A stretch of 64,000 bases of DNA from Selaginella moellendorffii. Taxonomy: Eukaryota; Streptophyta; Lycopodiopsida; Selaginellales; Selaginellaceae. Positions within the stretch are counted from its first letter, which is position 1. Each line of letters begins with the position of its first letter. Below, piece after piece: positions 32,832 through 43,633 of the stretch. The translations under genes were made by a program, and so were the position numbers. The notes below the pieces were generated by a model. That model was not told where the DNA came from, did no database searches, and worked only from the letters and a program-made list of their open reading frames with translations. The stretch spans positions 1,583,146 through 1,647,145 of the forward strand of contig NW_003314272.1 in NCBI RefSeq assembly GCF_000143415.4. The letters run 5' to 3'.

Positions 32832-34194
32832 ACATGCAAAAGTCACGAATAAATCTTTAAAGTATATCCTTTAGAAGTTGGTGCAAGATAATCTTAGATC
32901 ATGGCCTACTTATTTGCCATATGCACTATGGGTTTGCAGGACAACAAAGAAGCTTCCCACTGATTTCACACCATTCAAGCTAGTTTACAGGCTTGAAGCA
33001 ATGCTCCACATTCAATTGCAATTTCACATCATTCAAGTTCATTTAGAGGCTTGAAGTAGTGCTCCCCATTCAATTGCAATTACCAGCATACCGAGTATCT
33101 GTAGAAGGAGTAGATCTTTTGTCTAGTGATGCTTCAACTTCCACTCAACATTGAGCAGATCAACTTGTTTGTCTGGATGAAGACCAAGATCTAGCTATGC
33201 TATGCATTCAAATTCATCAACTTCGCACAACACTAGCACATGCTAAGCAATGAGGAGAAGGGACTTGGTTTGAAGGTTAAATGCTACAACTACTCATTTG
33301 ACAAAATTTCAACCACCATGGATTGGTATATATCAGGTACTTGGTGTGGTAGGTACCAACTCATACCATCTTGTGGACCTCTTAGGTCGTAAATTGCCAA
33401 TCCAATCAATGCCACACATTTAAAAAGGTATTTTCTCTAACTTTTTTTTATTCCAACTTTATTATATATATGTTTTATTTTTTTCCCTTTTCTATTACAA
33501 CTAATGCCTGTCTTTGCTAGAAATGTTTTTCATTTACAAGTCTGAACCTGAGTCCATGCTTGCTGTGGTAGTCTCCTTGGAAAGCCTTGTCTTGTTTGTA
33601 TATTCTAGGAGGTAAATCCCTATCACCTGGTGAAGTAAAGTCTTCATTTTCCATATAGCTAGTGTCCAAGTTAAGGATTAAGATCTATGTTAGTATATTT
33701 CAAATCACTTATGATGTGCTTTGCATTGCCTATGTTGATTGTGTGGCTTCATTTTGTTTTGTTTGTATGTTTTCTTGCATTGTTGCTTGGGTGGGGTTCA
33801 AGCAACCAGTCCTCAGCATTACCTTCGTTGACAGTAGGGTTATAAATGATGGTCCATTCAGTGTTTGGGATGTCCAAGTAGTGCTAGATTCCTACTAAAT
33901 ATCTACTGAAGCACTCAATTCTTTTAGTATTGGGATCTAGCACTTATGATAGGTGATGCTTGGATTTCAACCCAACTCATGGTGATTTGCATTTCTTTTT
34001 GTGAGTAGTGATGTCTGTTTGTTTTTCTTTGCATTTTTGTTTTGGAACTTGAGACATACAGACTTCTAGATTTAATCCTCAATTAGATATACACTTTTGG
34101 AAAATCGATTCTTCTTCATCATTGACATTTTCCTTTGTGGGTGATACCCTCTTTTTTGCACACAAGACGTGTGCACCCCAGCAAGTTGCCAAAC

Positions 34195-34311
34195 TGGTAT
34201 GGTATAAATGTTTAAATGGACATGTATAGTGATATAAAGGAGAGGAGAGAGAGTACAATCACTACCTTTTATACCTTTTTTTGAAGCAAGGAAATGAAAT
34301 AACTTCTCACA
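34195..34311 (+). repeat. probable 3' LTR (117 bp) of gypsy element
   Basis: TG...CA ends, a TATA-like GATATAAAGGAGAGG and similarity to 26474-26592. It lies only about 80 bp before the POLH pseudogene at 34395. Confidence 0.55.
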
Positions 34312-34394
34312 AACATCTGCTGAAGGGGTAGTTCTTGGCGAGAGAGAGGTACTCAAGAGTTCCTAGGGACGAAGAAGCAGGGTTAACGTGCTTA

Positions 34395-35225
34395 AGATCG
34401 ATTTACCCAAGAAAAACCGCCAAGTGATGGAGAGTCACAGTGCAGCGATAGCGCACGTCGATCTGGATTACTTTTTATGTCCAAGGTCTGGGAATCAAGA
34501 GCGCTGGGCATGTTGGCGCTTCTTTTGATCGGTGATTCACTCTTATATGCAGTGGAACAGCGCAGGCTGCCCCAGTTGCGAGGGAAGCCCACGGCTGTGA
34601 TTTGGAAGGGCAGAACGTGCATTGGTGTTGGCTACAAAGCTCGCGTCAAATGGTAGCTATATTTCGCAACTTCTAAGCACTGAAAGCAATTTTCTTTCGT
34701 TATTTCAGCGTGATAATGCCAAGGCAATCTGAAGCGGTAAAATGTTTCCTGGTCCTAGAGCGTTAAAAACACTTGAGACTGTAAGGTAGTTTCTTTTATA
34801 TGCATGGATTAACAGAGCGACATCTATATTACAGGTTCTACATTGGCTAAAAGAGCTAGCAGAAACTCTTCAACTTCGTTTGGACGAAGATCTTTCACAA
34901 AACAATCGTGCACATCTTCTCACAATTCATGCAAGCTACCACATTGTAAGTCTCTACTTTTGTGTCATGTTCCTTATCTCTCTCATGGTTTCAGGAAGGT
35001 CGTGCTCCAAAGTTCTCCTCAAAGTCGTGGCCTTTAAGATATGGCGTAGACAAGATCATAGAGGACAAGCAGTGACAGGACTTTCTCTTAACAGCTTCAA
35101 ACATCATGGCAAAGCTGACGCGATTTTGTCAAACGATTATTAAGGATGTTTGCTCTTTCCAGGGAGTAAACCCAATCACTCAGTAACAGGAGACCCTGGA
35201 ACCGCCAGTGAACAGTAGTCATCGA
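34395..35225 (+). pseudogene. DNA polymerase eta pseudogene (internally deleted)
   Basis: The plus strand matches the intact POLH gene in order: exons 1-2 (GCGCACGTCGATCTGGATTA at about 34449; CAGTTGCGAGGGAAGCCCAC), then part of exon 8 (ACACTTGAGACTGTAAGG), exon 9 (VLHWLKELAETLQLRLDEDL), exon 10 pieces and the start of exon 11 (GGAGTAAACCCAATCACTCA). Exons 3-7 are gone, and stops and small deletions break the rest. Intron sequences are retained, so it is a DNA-level duplicate, not a retrocopy. Confidence 0.8.
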
Positions 35226-35329
35226 GTGCTTATCGATTACTGGAATCAGCAGCCAAGAACTTATGTGCCACTCCCATGCCGTCCGTCCACCAGCTGTGAC
35301 CCTGTCCTGGCCTCCTCCAAGCATCCTTA

Positions 35330-35730
35330 GGGGGTAGCCACGTAAGAGAAGGGGGTGCTGCATTATGCATTTCTTCCTCTTGATCGTCTTGATCCTGGCC
35401 TGCTCTTCCCACATTCCCTGGCTCCAGTATATCTGTTCCATCAGGATATAAACTCCAAACTCAGAGTCCTCCAGATTCAGTAGATTCTCGAAAGCAAGCT
35501 TCCCAAGCACCACATTCTTCCACTTCCGACAAGCACCAAAGACCGTCCTCCACGTCACCAAAGGTATAGATAGTATGTGTTGCACGGCAGCGTCCAGCTG
35601 GTTTGCATGGCAAAGCATGTCGAGCATGCAGTGGTGGTGCTCGAAGCCGGGAGAGATGGCATGTCTGGAGCCATTGAGCCGAAGAGACATCGGCCTCCGT
35701 CCACAGCACAGTCACGTTGTCCTGTGGAAG
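35330..35730 (-). pseudogene. PPR C-terminal (E motif) fragment
   Basis: The minus strand reads HHHCMLDMLCHANQLD, TWRTVFGACRKWKNVVLGK, FGVYILMEQIYWSQGMWEEQ and ARIKTIKRKK. This is the last PPR plus E-motif pattern of plant PLS-class proteins (usually LLGACR...YVLLSNIYA...W). No upstream repeats or start are present. Confidence 0.65.
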
Positions 35731-35929
35731 AGATGAAACACCTGGCTTGCCTCGCCTAGCCTGCTATAAGCGTCGTCCATCAACGTCAGCATCACAACCT
35801 CCAAAAACTTGATTTGGAATAGGCTTGCGCTAAAACTTAACCAATCTAACCTTTTTCTTCCAGTATCATTGAAACTAAGGCCCTTGCCCTTTAAGATTAA
35901 AATCATCATAAACAATGGCAGTGGCATTT

Positions 35930-38100
35930 TAGTGGCATCTTATTGTGTATGGATCAATTGAGCTTTTACTCATACATTCTCTATGAAGCTAACTTTGATT
36001 TCAACTACATTGAAAATACTTTTTTGAAATAAGTGTTCTTTAACTATTCTCCCAATCTAGAATAAATCAAAGATAAAAGATAGTTAAATAAATTGTGATG
36101 GTAATTTTTGGGGAAGGTACACCCAAGAGGGGAGGTATACCTATGGCAACAAGCTTGCAAATATATGAAAGAAAGCATATTTGAATTGTTATAACATATA
36201 TATGTGAATAATATTTTTGAACATAATGTTTTTTTTATGCATAGCTATATATTTGTGTTTGTCATGTATGGCAAAGTTCAATTTAATGCCATGTATGTGA
36301 GTTTTTGAATTATATAGATTTCAATTCTATGTTAAATTTTATGACATGTAAGCAAGGTTTAAACTTTGGGTTAGGGCTCAAGGGCATAATATTTTTGAAC
36401 TTGCAAGCTGGATTTTGAGCATTTTAAGTTTATTATGGCTGTGTGCTCGGGATAGAAAATGTTTTTCACATTAAGTCAAGTACAACAAACAAATCACTAT
36501 AATGCCAAAAATATATGCACATGATTAAGAATGTGAGAAATAAATGGAATTAATGTTTTACTAGGAAGATCTACTTACTCGGACAAAAACCACTGCACTT
36601 AATGCCCCAAACTTCCAAGAAAAACCTTTGTACTCACCTCTATGTTACAATCAATTGCATTCACTTCTATAACAATAGATCAGTACTTAAATTAAGGCAA
36701 ATAAACTATGAAAAATGAGAAACACTTGCAAGAACAATTGAAGCACCATGCTTACATTAGTTCATGTTTTGATTGAAGAATGCCTCTAAGTTACAAAAAT
36801 TTAGGCATAGCCACATGAAATAAAAGGTGAATAAAAAGCATATAAAAGAAGGCAAAGGTGATTAGAAAATTACAAATTTATACTCACATCACATTTGTGG
36901 GTGTTTGAGGTGTTACATGCATACATGGCATATCCTATGCATAATATTAACTCAAAACAAAAAAATAAACCTACACAGGTGTAAATATATAGTGTAGCAT
37001 GTGCAATCACATATACAGTCTAATACAATTTACAGTAATCATGTGGAGGCTGAAATGGAATTTTTTCTTTGAAAATGAAAATTATAATTAGCACAAAGAT
37101 CAAATGAATGCCAAAATCCATGCTAGTGGAGCTAATGGCTTTATTATGTATTAAATATGCGATTGTTATAAAACATACCTTTGTGACTTTAACTTTATGC
37201 CATCTAAAGTCACATGGGTTTTACATAATTTTTCACAGGCAATTCAAACTTCTAATATAAAAAGAAAAAATCAAACTTTTGCTCACTTTGCTTCCTAAAA
37301 AATCTAGCAACATCCTATCTCACTCTAAATTTTAGCATTAAGAGAGCATGCCATGTAATCCCGATATGGACAAAGGTTTAGCAAGATCAGGAAGATTTAG
37401 AGCATGCAAAACCCCCCAAGAGCAAGAAGAAAATCATTAGGACTACAAAGAAAAACTGAGAAGAAAGCAAAAATAAATATTCATCTCCTAGCAGTTGCAG
37501 TAAATGGTCCCTCAAAGCTCTCCTAGTGCCTCTAAATTTTTTTTTTCAAAAGTAAAAAAGCTAAAAAATCACTTTTTAAATAATATAATATTTCATATTT
37601 CCTTACATCCAACTCTCAATCTTTACCTCTTAGTCTCCAAATCAAGAACCTCAGTGTATATTGATTGGATCTCATGTAGCACAGGCTGTGTCATAACTGG
37701 ATAGGGGTAAATAAGCCTCGGATGCCCAATGTATTGTTTAAATGCATGCCACATTGGCATGTTGGGTCGTTTTGCTAAATCGTAGTCCTTTGGCCGCATG
37801 TTAATAAGCATATGATCCTTAAATAAATCCCTTTTTCAAAGTAAACATTGGGCATTGATAACACATACCACATGTTATTCACACTATTGCGTCTTAAAAT
37901 GTATTCGATAATAGATAGGGTACACTCTTTACAAAAGCCATTCAGCCAAACCTTTCCAAAAAGAAAAAAATAAAAATAAAAATTAGCACATAAATACATG
38001 TTAACATTCCCTCTTCCTCCTCCTCAGTAGCGTCCTGTGTCCCAAGCCGTCCATCTCAAAAAAAAAAAAAACAATACAAAACATCACAAAAAAAACACAA
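35930..38100. other. AT-rich, no gene recognised
   Basis: Mostly non-coding AT-rich DNA. One minus-strand stretch (37623-37811; MLINMRPKDYDLAKRPNMPM) looks protein-like and may be transposase debris, but I cannot assign it. No RNA gene or clear repeat ends were seen. Confidence 0.45.
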
Positions 38101-38509
38101 CTTTAAGAGGAGAGAGGGACGAAAGATTGTTCCTTACAAGTGAAGTCGTGGTTATAATAGATCCGGAGGTCGTAGCGTCCCAACCACGAGCGTGCATGTT
38201 GTGCACAAACTAACATGGCATAATAGTGCGGCAGCACAGACAGCGGTGCCCTCTCGAGAGTGAGTGCTCGCAGGAGCTTGTTGTTAACCATCCCTTGGAA
38301 CAGCAGCGCCAATTCTCTCCCCAGAAAAGGCCCCGCGGGAATCCTGTCGGGTTTCTTTGAATGGTGGAATTCTCAGACGCAATGCAACCCGGGAGTAACC
38401 CCACTTTATATTCACTCCATGCTTCTGGCGTTCACGTAAAACGGCAAACTTGTTCCATCCCTGCAAGAACAGAGGAGGGAGGAAACAAATCACTGCCTGT
38501 AAATCTAAG

Positions 38510-38700
38510 TTGGCTGGCTATTTGTATGACCAACAAGCTGCTGCTGCCAACGTGAGGAGGTGCAAGGGACCACAGTGCTTTCGGCTCACGTTTCTTATCA
38601 TGGCCTTAGTCTGCTTGATCGGTTGCGTTGCTCTTGTCTGCCTTGTGTCCCGGACGCCAGAGCCAAAACCCTATATGGCACCAGCCTGTCCGCTGGATAA
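38510..38700 (+). pseudogene. nodulin-like MFS transporter fragment
   Basis: The plus strand reads YDQQAAAANVRRCKGPQCFR followed by LTFLIMALVCLIGCVALVCL and VSRT. This matches the pattern of the late lumenal Cys motif plus transmembrane helix of plant nodulin-like major facilitator proteins. Only one helix region is present and the frame changes character after it. Confidence 0.45.
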
Positions 38701-38940
38701 GTTAAAAAGAAGCTGCTTTCCAAGATTCGGGGTACCAAACCGAAGAGCTTTGGCACCATCATGGTGCCATACGAAGAAATGGAAGACCTTTTTGTGCTGG
38801 TCATGTCTATCAGGACCTAATGATCCCCTCGTGATGGGGAGCAGCGCCCTGGAAAGAAGTCGTAAACGAAAACCAGAAACAAATTTTAAGAACTCAAGAG
38901 GACTCACACATCTGAATTCTCCATTAGATGGCTTACGGTA

Positions 38941-39040
38941 AGTTTACTTGCAATAGTCCAAAAGCACATTTACTTTCCTTAGCATACAATTGGTGTTCGT
39001 GCAATTTTTGAAACAGCTCTGCCGGATAATACTTATATAT
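38941..39040 (-). mobile_element. Ty3/gypsy reverse transcriptase fragment
   Basis: The minus strand reads AELFQKLHEHQLYAKESKCA. This resembles the LRKHxLYAKxSKCxF segment that follows the catalytic YxDD of gypsy reverse transcriptases. It is a short isolated remnant. Confidence 0.45.
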
Positions 39041-39186
39041 AGTCTGCCGTTCTGGCTCCTCAGAGCTCACTCCCAAAACAAAGAACCTTGTGTTAAAACA
39101 TGACCAAGCTTTGAAAGAACTAACTGACAAACTTTGAATGTTCCTCTTTTTACAGAATTTCACCCACAGGAGCTCCAAGTGCTCCG

Positions 39187-39500
39187 TCACGTCCTCGTCT
39201 TGCTAGGAGGCCAAGCCTTGTAGAAATGCAGCTCGTCCAGTACAAGAGAGCAGCTCCTGGCGGGCGAAATCAACCATGCAATGCAGGGCATCCCATGCAG
39301 CACACGCGCTCCTCTCGGCGTCAGAGAGGTGAGCAATATAGAACAAAGCCAAGACCAGGAACAACGTCTCGTCCGAGTGAGCATAGTCCCATTCAGCCAC
39401 CAAGCTACTGAGACATTTCTTCGTACAAATCCCGCACCACTGCCTCTTTCATGATCTCGTCACTCCATTTGCAACAAACTGGGACACGACATTGAGTGGT
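39187..39500 (-). other. unidentified protein-like fragment
   Basis: A minus-strand frame contains DETLFLVLALFYIAHLSDAE and AWDALHCMVDFARQELLS, which looks like helical coding sequence bounded by stops. I do not recognise it, and it has neither start nor splice context. Confidence 0.25.
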
Positions 39501-39734
39501 GATGAATTGGGGCACTTGAGTTTTCGAAGCAAGGCTTTTTTCTCGTGTTTCAAGAGTTCTTGATCCAAGAAGGAAGCCAAAGTCCTCTCCTTATGGAGGT
39601 TTCTTCTGTAGGAGAGATTCCTAGAGAAAAACATCTTCAAACTGACCTAACCTAAGATATCTGGTTTAAAAGAGGCTTAACCATGGCGCTAAATATAACC
39701 TTTTCCATTTCCACATGCATAAAAGATACGTCTT

Positions 39735-41127
39735 AAGTTGATCAACCAAAGGTTTATTTTGCAACCTGAAATCTTCAAGATCCTGGTCCGCTTTCGGAGG
39801 ACGAATCTAACTTCTCAGATTGAAAATACTGGCCTGGTAATTAGTTGGGTTGGGTTAGTATATATCAAACGTGAACACAAAGTTGTCACCTGCGATTTTC
39901 AATTTTTCCAACTGCGCACCGATAACCGAATGCTTCTTTTCATTCTCCTTGAGATTCATCTCTCCTTCGAATCTTTCACCATTTTCTCCGCCTGTACAGT
40001 ACAGCAAAATTAAGTCAATCCGTCGAGCGAAAGTAAGTCGAGTACCTCCAGCGCATCCATCATATCAAGCTTTTCGAGACCAAAAAGAAATATGCCCTGG
40101 TGCAGAACCTCCTGTCGCTCTTGACTTGAGCTACGCCACCGTGTTTGCCAAGCTCATTACTTGTGCTTCCATTTGACGACAGAGATTGACGCGCCGATTC
40201 AACCTCAGCTTCCGCATTCTGGACAGCCGCTCTCCTGACTTAAAGCATTCTCTGGAAAGGGTACGCAACGTTAGACCGAAAAGACCAACACAAAAGAAAA
40301 ATAAAACTGCAGGAAGTTTGTGGCGAGGTTGCACAATCTGTGTTCGCAGCTGGAAGCCTTCTTTTTTCAGAAGAATAGAAGCTTTCTCACTTACAATCTA
40401 ACTTTAAACCAACGCCTCACTCTTTAGGAAGAAGAAAAAAACCTCTTTGCCCCTCACCTTTTCGGTCAACTGTCGCTTTGCAACCGGGCTAGTTGTTTGT
40501 TGAGACCGTAGATTTTCTGCTCGAGTTCTTCGCCTCCACGGACAATTCCTGGGCTTGAGGCTCCTCAGCTTTTCGCTCCACCTCGTTTTGAGCAATTGCG
40601 TTTTCAAGAACAAATTAGCATGTCCTTGTACATCCGTCCAGCAGAAAGAAACCTCCTTACCTGTATCCTGGTCTCTTCCAATTGCTGAATTCTATCCACA
40701 AGCTCAGTTTCGGTATCTGGAGCTCCCTCTCCACTCTATGCGAAGTCTGTGATAAAACAAAAAAGAAGAAAAAACATTCCACACTTGCAGTACGCAGCGT
40801 GGAGTGGAGGGGCTTTCCTCGCTTGTTTCTTTGGACACCGAAAATATCCCTGGTTCCGAAATCATCCACACCAGCGGCATAGATGAGCTTGGAAATCGCA
40901 GGAAACGATGCCAGAGTCTCGATTGAATCAGCATAGAGCTCCTGATGCCGCACGCAATCCAAGGCGCCAAGAAGGGGCTGCTGGAGCTCATTCCTAAGAC
41001 GAGAAAGACGCTCACACATGGAGAACGAATGGATTCCATCGCTTACCTGGGGATTCCCAAACGAATGTCCAATGATAATTGCGCCACACGCTAGCAAGTG
41101 ATCTTCGCGGCTTGCATCAGTATTCAA
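39735..41127 (-). pseudogene. NUF2/POLH mosaic pseudogene
   Basis: The minus strand follows the intact NUF2 gene (43634-45545) through most exons: NELQQPLLGALDCVRHQELY, ISKLIYAAGVDDFGTRDIF, ERELQIPKLSL, EKMVKDSKEMN and QNKPLVDQL. Its 5' end (about 41055-41127) is instead POLH exon 5 (SREDHLLACGAIII). A second POLH piece, VQRNKRGKP from the polymerase C-terminus, is embedded at about 40808-40840 between NUF2 exons 2 and 3. Introns are retained and frameshifts are many. It lies head-to-head with the intact POLH gene, starting about 92 bp from its ATG. Confidence 0.8.
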
Positions 41128-41218
41128 GAAATAAAATAATCATGTGACAAAGAGTCTGCAGTTCGATTCTCTTGCACTAATTTTGTTGCATCTTCCTGGT
41201 TTGAAATTAGGGCGAGAG

Positions 41219-43486
41219 ATGCCACTGGCAAGGCGCCCCGCGAGCCGCATTCGGGTAATAGCGCACGTTGATCTCGATTGCTTCTACGTCCAAGGTGTGG
41301 GAATAGAGCTTTCCGGCGCTTGTTGATCGGTGGTTTTCTCTTGATGCAGTGGAGCAGCGAAGGCAGCCCCAGTTGCGGGGGAAGCCCACGGCCGTGATTC
41401 AGTACAATTCTTGGAAGGGTGGAGCTTGCATCGCTGTTGGCTACGAAGCTCGCAAATGCGGTGTCAAACGGTAAGCTCTAAGATTTCGTAACTTTTAAGC
41501 AGCGAAGGTGTTTTTCTTTTTCTTTTACTTTTTTTCAGCTCAATGCGAGGTGATGCTGCAAAGGCAGTGTGCCCGGATCTCAATCTGGTTCAAGTGCCTG
41601 TTCTGCACGAAAAGGCTGATCTTTCAATCTATCGAGACGCTGGCTCCGAAGTAAGTCCAAGAAAAAAGTGCAAGGGGTGGATATTTCTTCCATTTCCAGG
41701 TGGTTGCAGTGCTTTCGCGCGTTGGAAAATGCGAGAGAGCCTCCATTGACGAAGTGTACCTTGACGTTACCGAGGCTGCCGAGAGGCTTTCTTCAAAGGA
41801 TTTGTCGACGCTCGTGAGCGAGGAAGCATCGACGTCCCATATTGTTGGACTTCCCCAGGTGCGATGGCTTGAAAGTTCTGCCGTGGTTTATGACTTGGCG
41901 TGTGTGCGTTATAGAAGCTCGGCACGAAAGAATGGTTCTGTAGGCCGGATGCAAGCCGCGAAGATCATTTGCTAGCGTGTGGCGCAATTATCATTGCGGA
42001 CATTCGTTTGGCAGTTCTAGCTGAAACTGAATTCACTTGTTCAGCCGGCGTAGCTCACAACAAAGTATGTTTTACGTTTTGGGGGACTAAGTGATTCCGG
42101 TCTTGTGTAGATGCTTGCGAAGCTCTCGAGTGGAATGCACAAGCCTGCTCAACAAACGTTAGTCCCGTCATCAGCGGTTGAATCCTTACTCGCAACCTTG
42201 CCTATAAGTAAAATGTAGCTCTCGTTGATTACTTTTTCCTTTTGCTTATGCAAGTATGGATCTTGTGTTCAGCGGAAAACTAGGAGGCAAGCTTGGACAA
42301 GAACTTGAAGGGGAGCTTGGAGTAAAAACGGTTGGGGATCTCTTGCAGTTTTCCGAATTGAAATTGCAGGATATGTATGGCCCAAACACTGGGTAAGGAA
42401 CTTTATTCCGAGTCTATCGAGCCTTTAACTCATCTTCTTTTGCGGTAGGACTTGGCTGTGGAATACTGCTCGCGGCATAAACGGGGACGAGGTTCAAGAT
42501 CGAACGCTTCCAAAAAGTCACAGCAGCGGTAAAACGTTTCCAGGTCCTCGGGCGTTGAAAACACTTGAGACTGTAAGGTTAGTTTCTTGACTACGCATGA
42601 ATTAACAAAGCGAAATTTCTCTTACAGGTTGTATATTGGCTTAAGGAGCTAGCAGAAACTCTTCAACTTCGTTTGGACGAAGATCTTTCACAAAACAATC
42701 GCACCGCGCATCTTCTCACAATTCATGCGAGCTGTCACATTGTAAGTCTCAGCTAAACTTTTGTGTTTTGGTCCTTACTTATCGCTCTCTTAGTTTCAGG
42801 AAGGTCGAGCCACGGAGGCTCCAAAGTTCTCCTCAAAGTCCCGGCCTTTAAGATATGGCGTAGACAAGATCGTAGAGGACAGCCGATACCTCTTCGAGCG
42901 AAGCTTGCACGAGTTTTGCTCTCACCAGTCAGCTGGAAAGGAGCAAAGCGAGATAACCAGCAGCTGGGCAGTGACAGGACTTTCTCTTACTGCATCAAAT
43001 ATCATGGCGAAGCCGATGGTAAAGACGTGATCTTTTCAAACCATTAGTAAGGATGTTGTTTGCTCTTTCCAGGGAGTAAACCCAATCACTCAGTACTTTG
43101 GCACGCGGCCTCCAGTAACAGGAGACGCTGGAAACGCCAGTGAGCAGCAACAACAGTGCCCATCGATCTCCAAGGAGGTACGTCTTGAGGAAGACAGGGC
43201 TGGCCCTAGTGTTACCACAGACGGCTCCATTCCGGAATCCATCTCACCACCGCCGTCAAGAAAACCAGCGAAGCTCACAGATCTCTGGCAGAGAAAAGCA
43301 TCACTCCAACCGGAGAGGAAGGAAGAAACTGTGGCTTGGGAGTATAAGCAGGAAGAGATCGATCACAGCGTGTTTGCAGAGCTTCCCTCTGAAATCCAGC
43401 AAGAATTACAGGGTAGACTGGGTGTCCAAAGAAACAAGCGAGGAAAGCCGACAACAATAGCGGATTTTTTCATCTCGAAAACGTGA
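41219..43486 (+). CDS. POLH: DNA polymerase eta (Y-family translesion polymerase)
   Basis: The model is join(41219..41294,41350..41470,41539..41650,41700..41858,41915..42064,42111..42214,42273..42392,42449..42572,42628..42741,42800..43018,43073..43486), 570 residues, all introns GT-AG. Catalytic motifs: HVDLDCFYVQ with D18, and CERASIDEVYLD with D120/E121, the metal-binding carboxylates. Other eta hallmarks are QYNSWKGGACIAVGYEARKC, FTCSAGVAHNK, the helix-hairpin-helix KLGGKLGQELEGELGV and the little-finger region. The C-terminus has a ubiquitin-binding-like motif (HSVFAELPSEIQQEL) and a PCNA-binding-like end (TIADFFISK), expected for replication-fork recruitment. It copies past UV dimers in the nucleus. 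The exon 6/7 junction has an alternative in-frame acceptor, so that site is least certain. Confidence 0.92.
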
Positions 43487-43633
43487 TACGGTGCCAGTCA
43501 ACGCGCCTGGTCAATTTAGTCAACGAGCACACTGCTAGGGTCAATGTGATCGCGTGGCACCCAGCATGGCGGGCAGCGTGTATAGAGTTTAAACTCTTCC
43601 CGCCAAATTGTTTTCTAGGGTTGATGCTCTTCC

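Larger units (their letters stand above)
26474..34311 (+). mobile_element. decayed Ty3/gypsy LTR retrotransposon (Tat-like), with nested insertions
   Basis: Plus-strand domain remnants lie in the order gag, protease, RNase H, integrase. gag is at 28131-28445 (MRQFNQCFQAYIW...). The protease region is about 29900-30240 (YVPKAIMDSSLRTNIMP). The RNase H domain is 30510-30800 (LFSDGAFS..., ILISPTGNTLF, RSDSQLLVRQV). The integrase HHCC finger is 31660-31942 (THICGGHF...GYHWPTLYEDSVKF...CCIPCQQ) and the core follows. No reverse transcriptase is visible between protease and RNase H. The RNase H resembles the extra, archaeal-type domain of Tat/Ogre elements. Stops and frameshifts are frequent. It is interrupted by an N gap, a solo LTR and a complete TRIM. 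Confidence 0.65.

Noticed and set aside
40700-41127. New fusion protein of polymerase eta and NUF2
   Set aside because: The frame crosses retained introns and frameshifts; it is a pseudogene mosaic, not a coding fusion.
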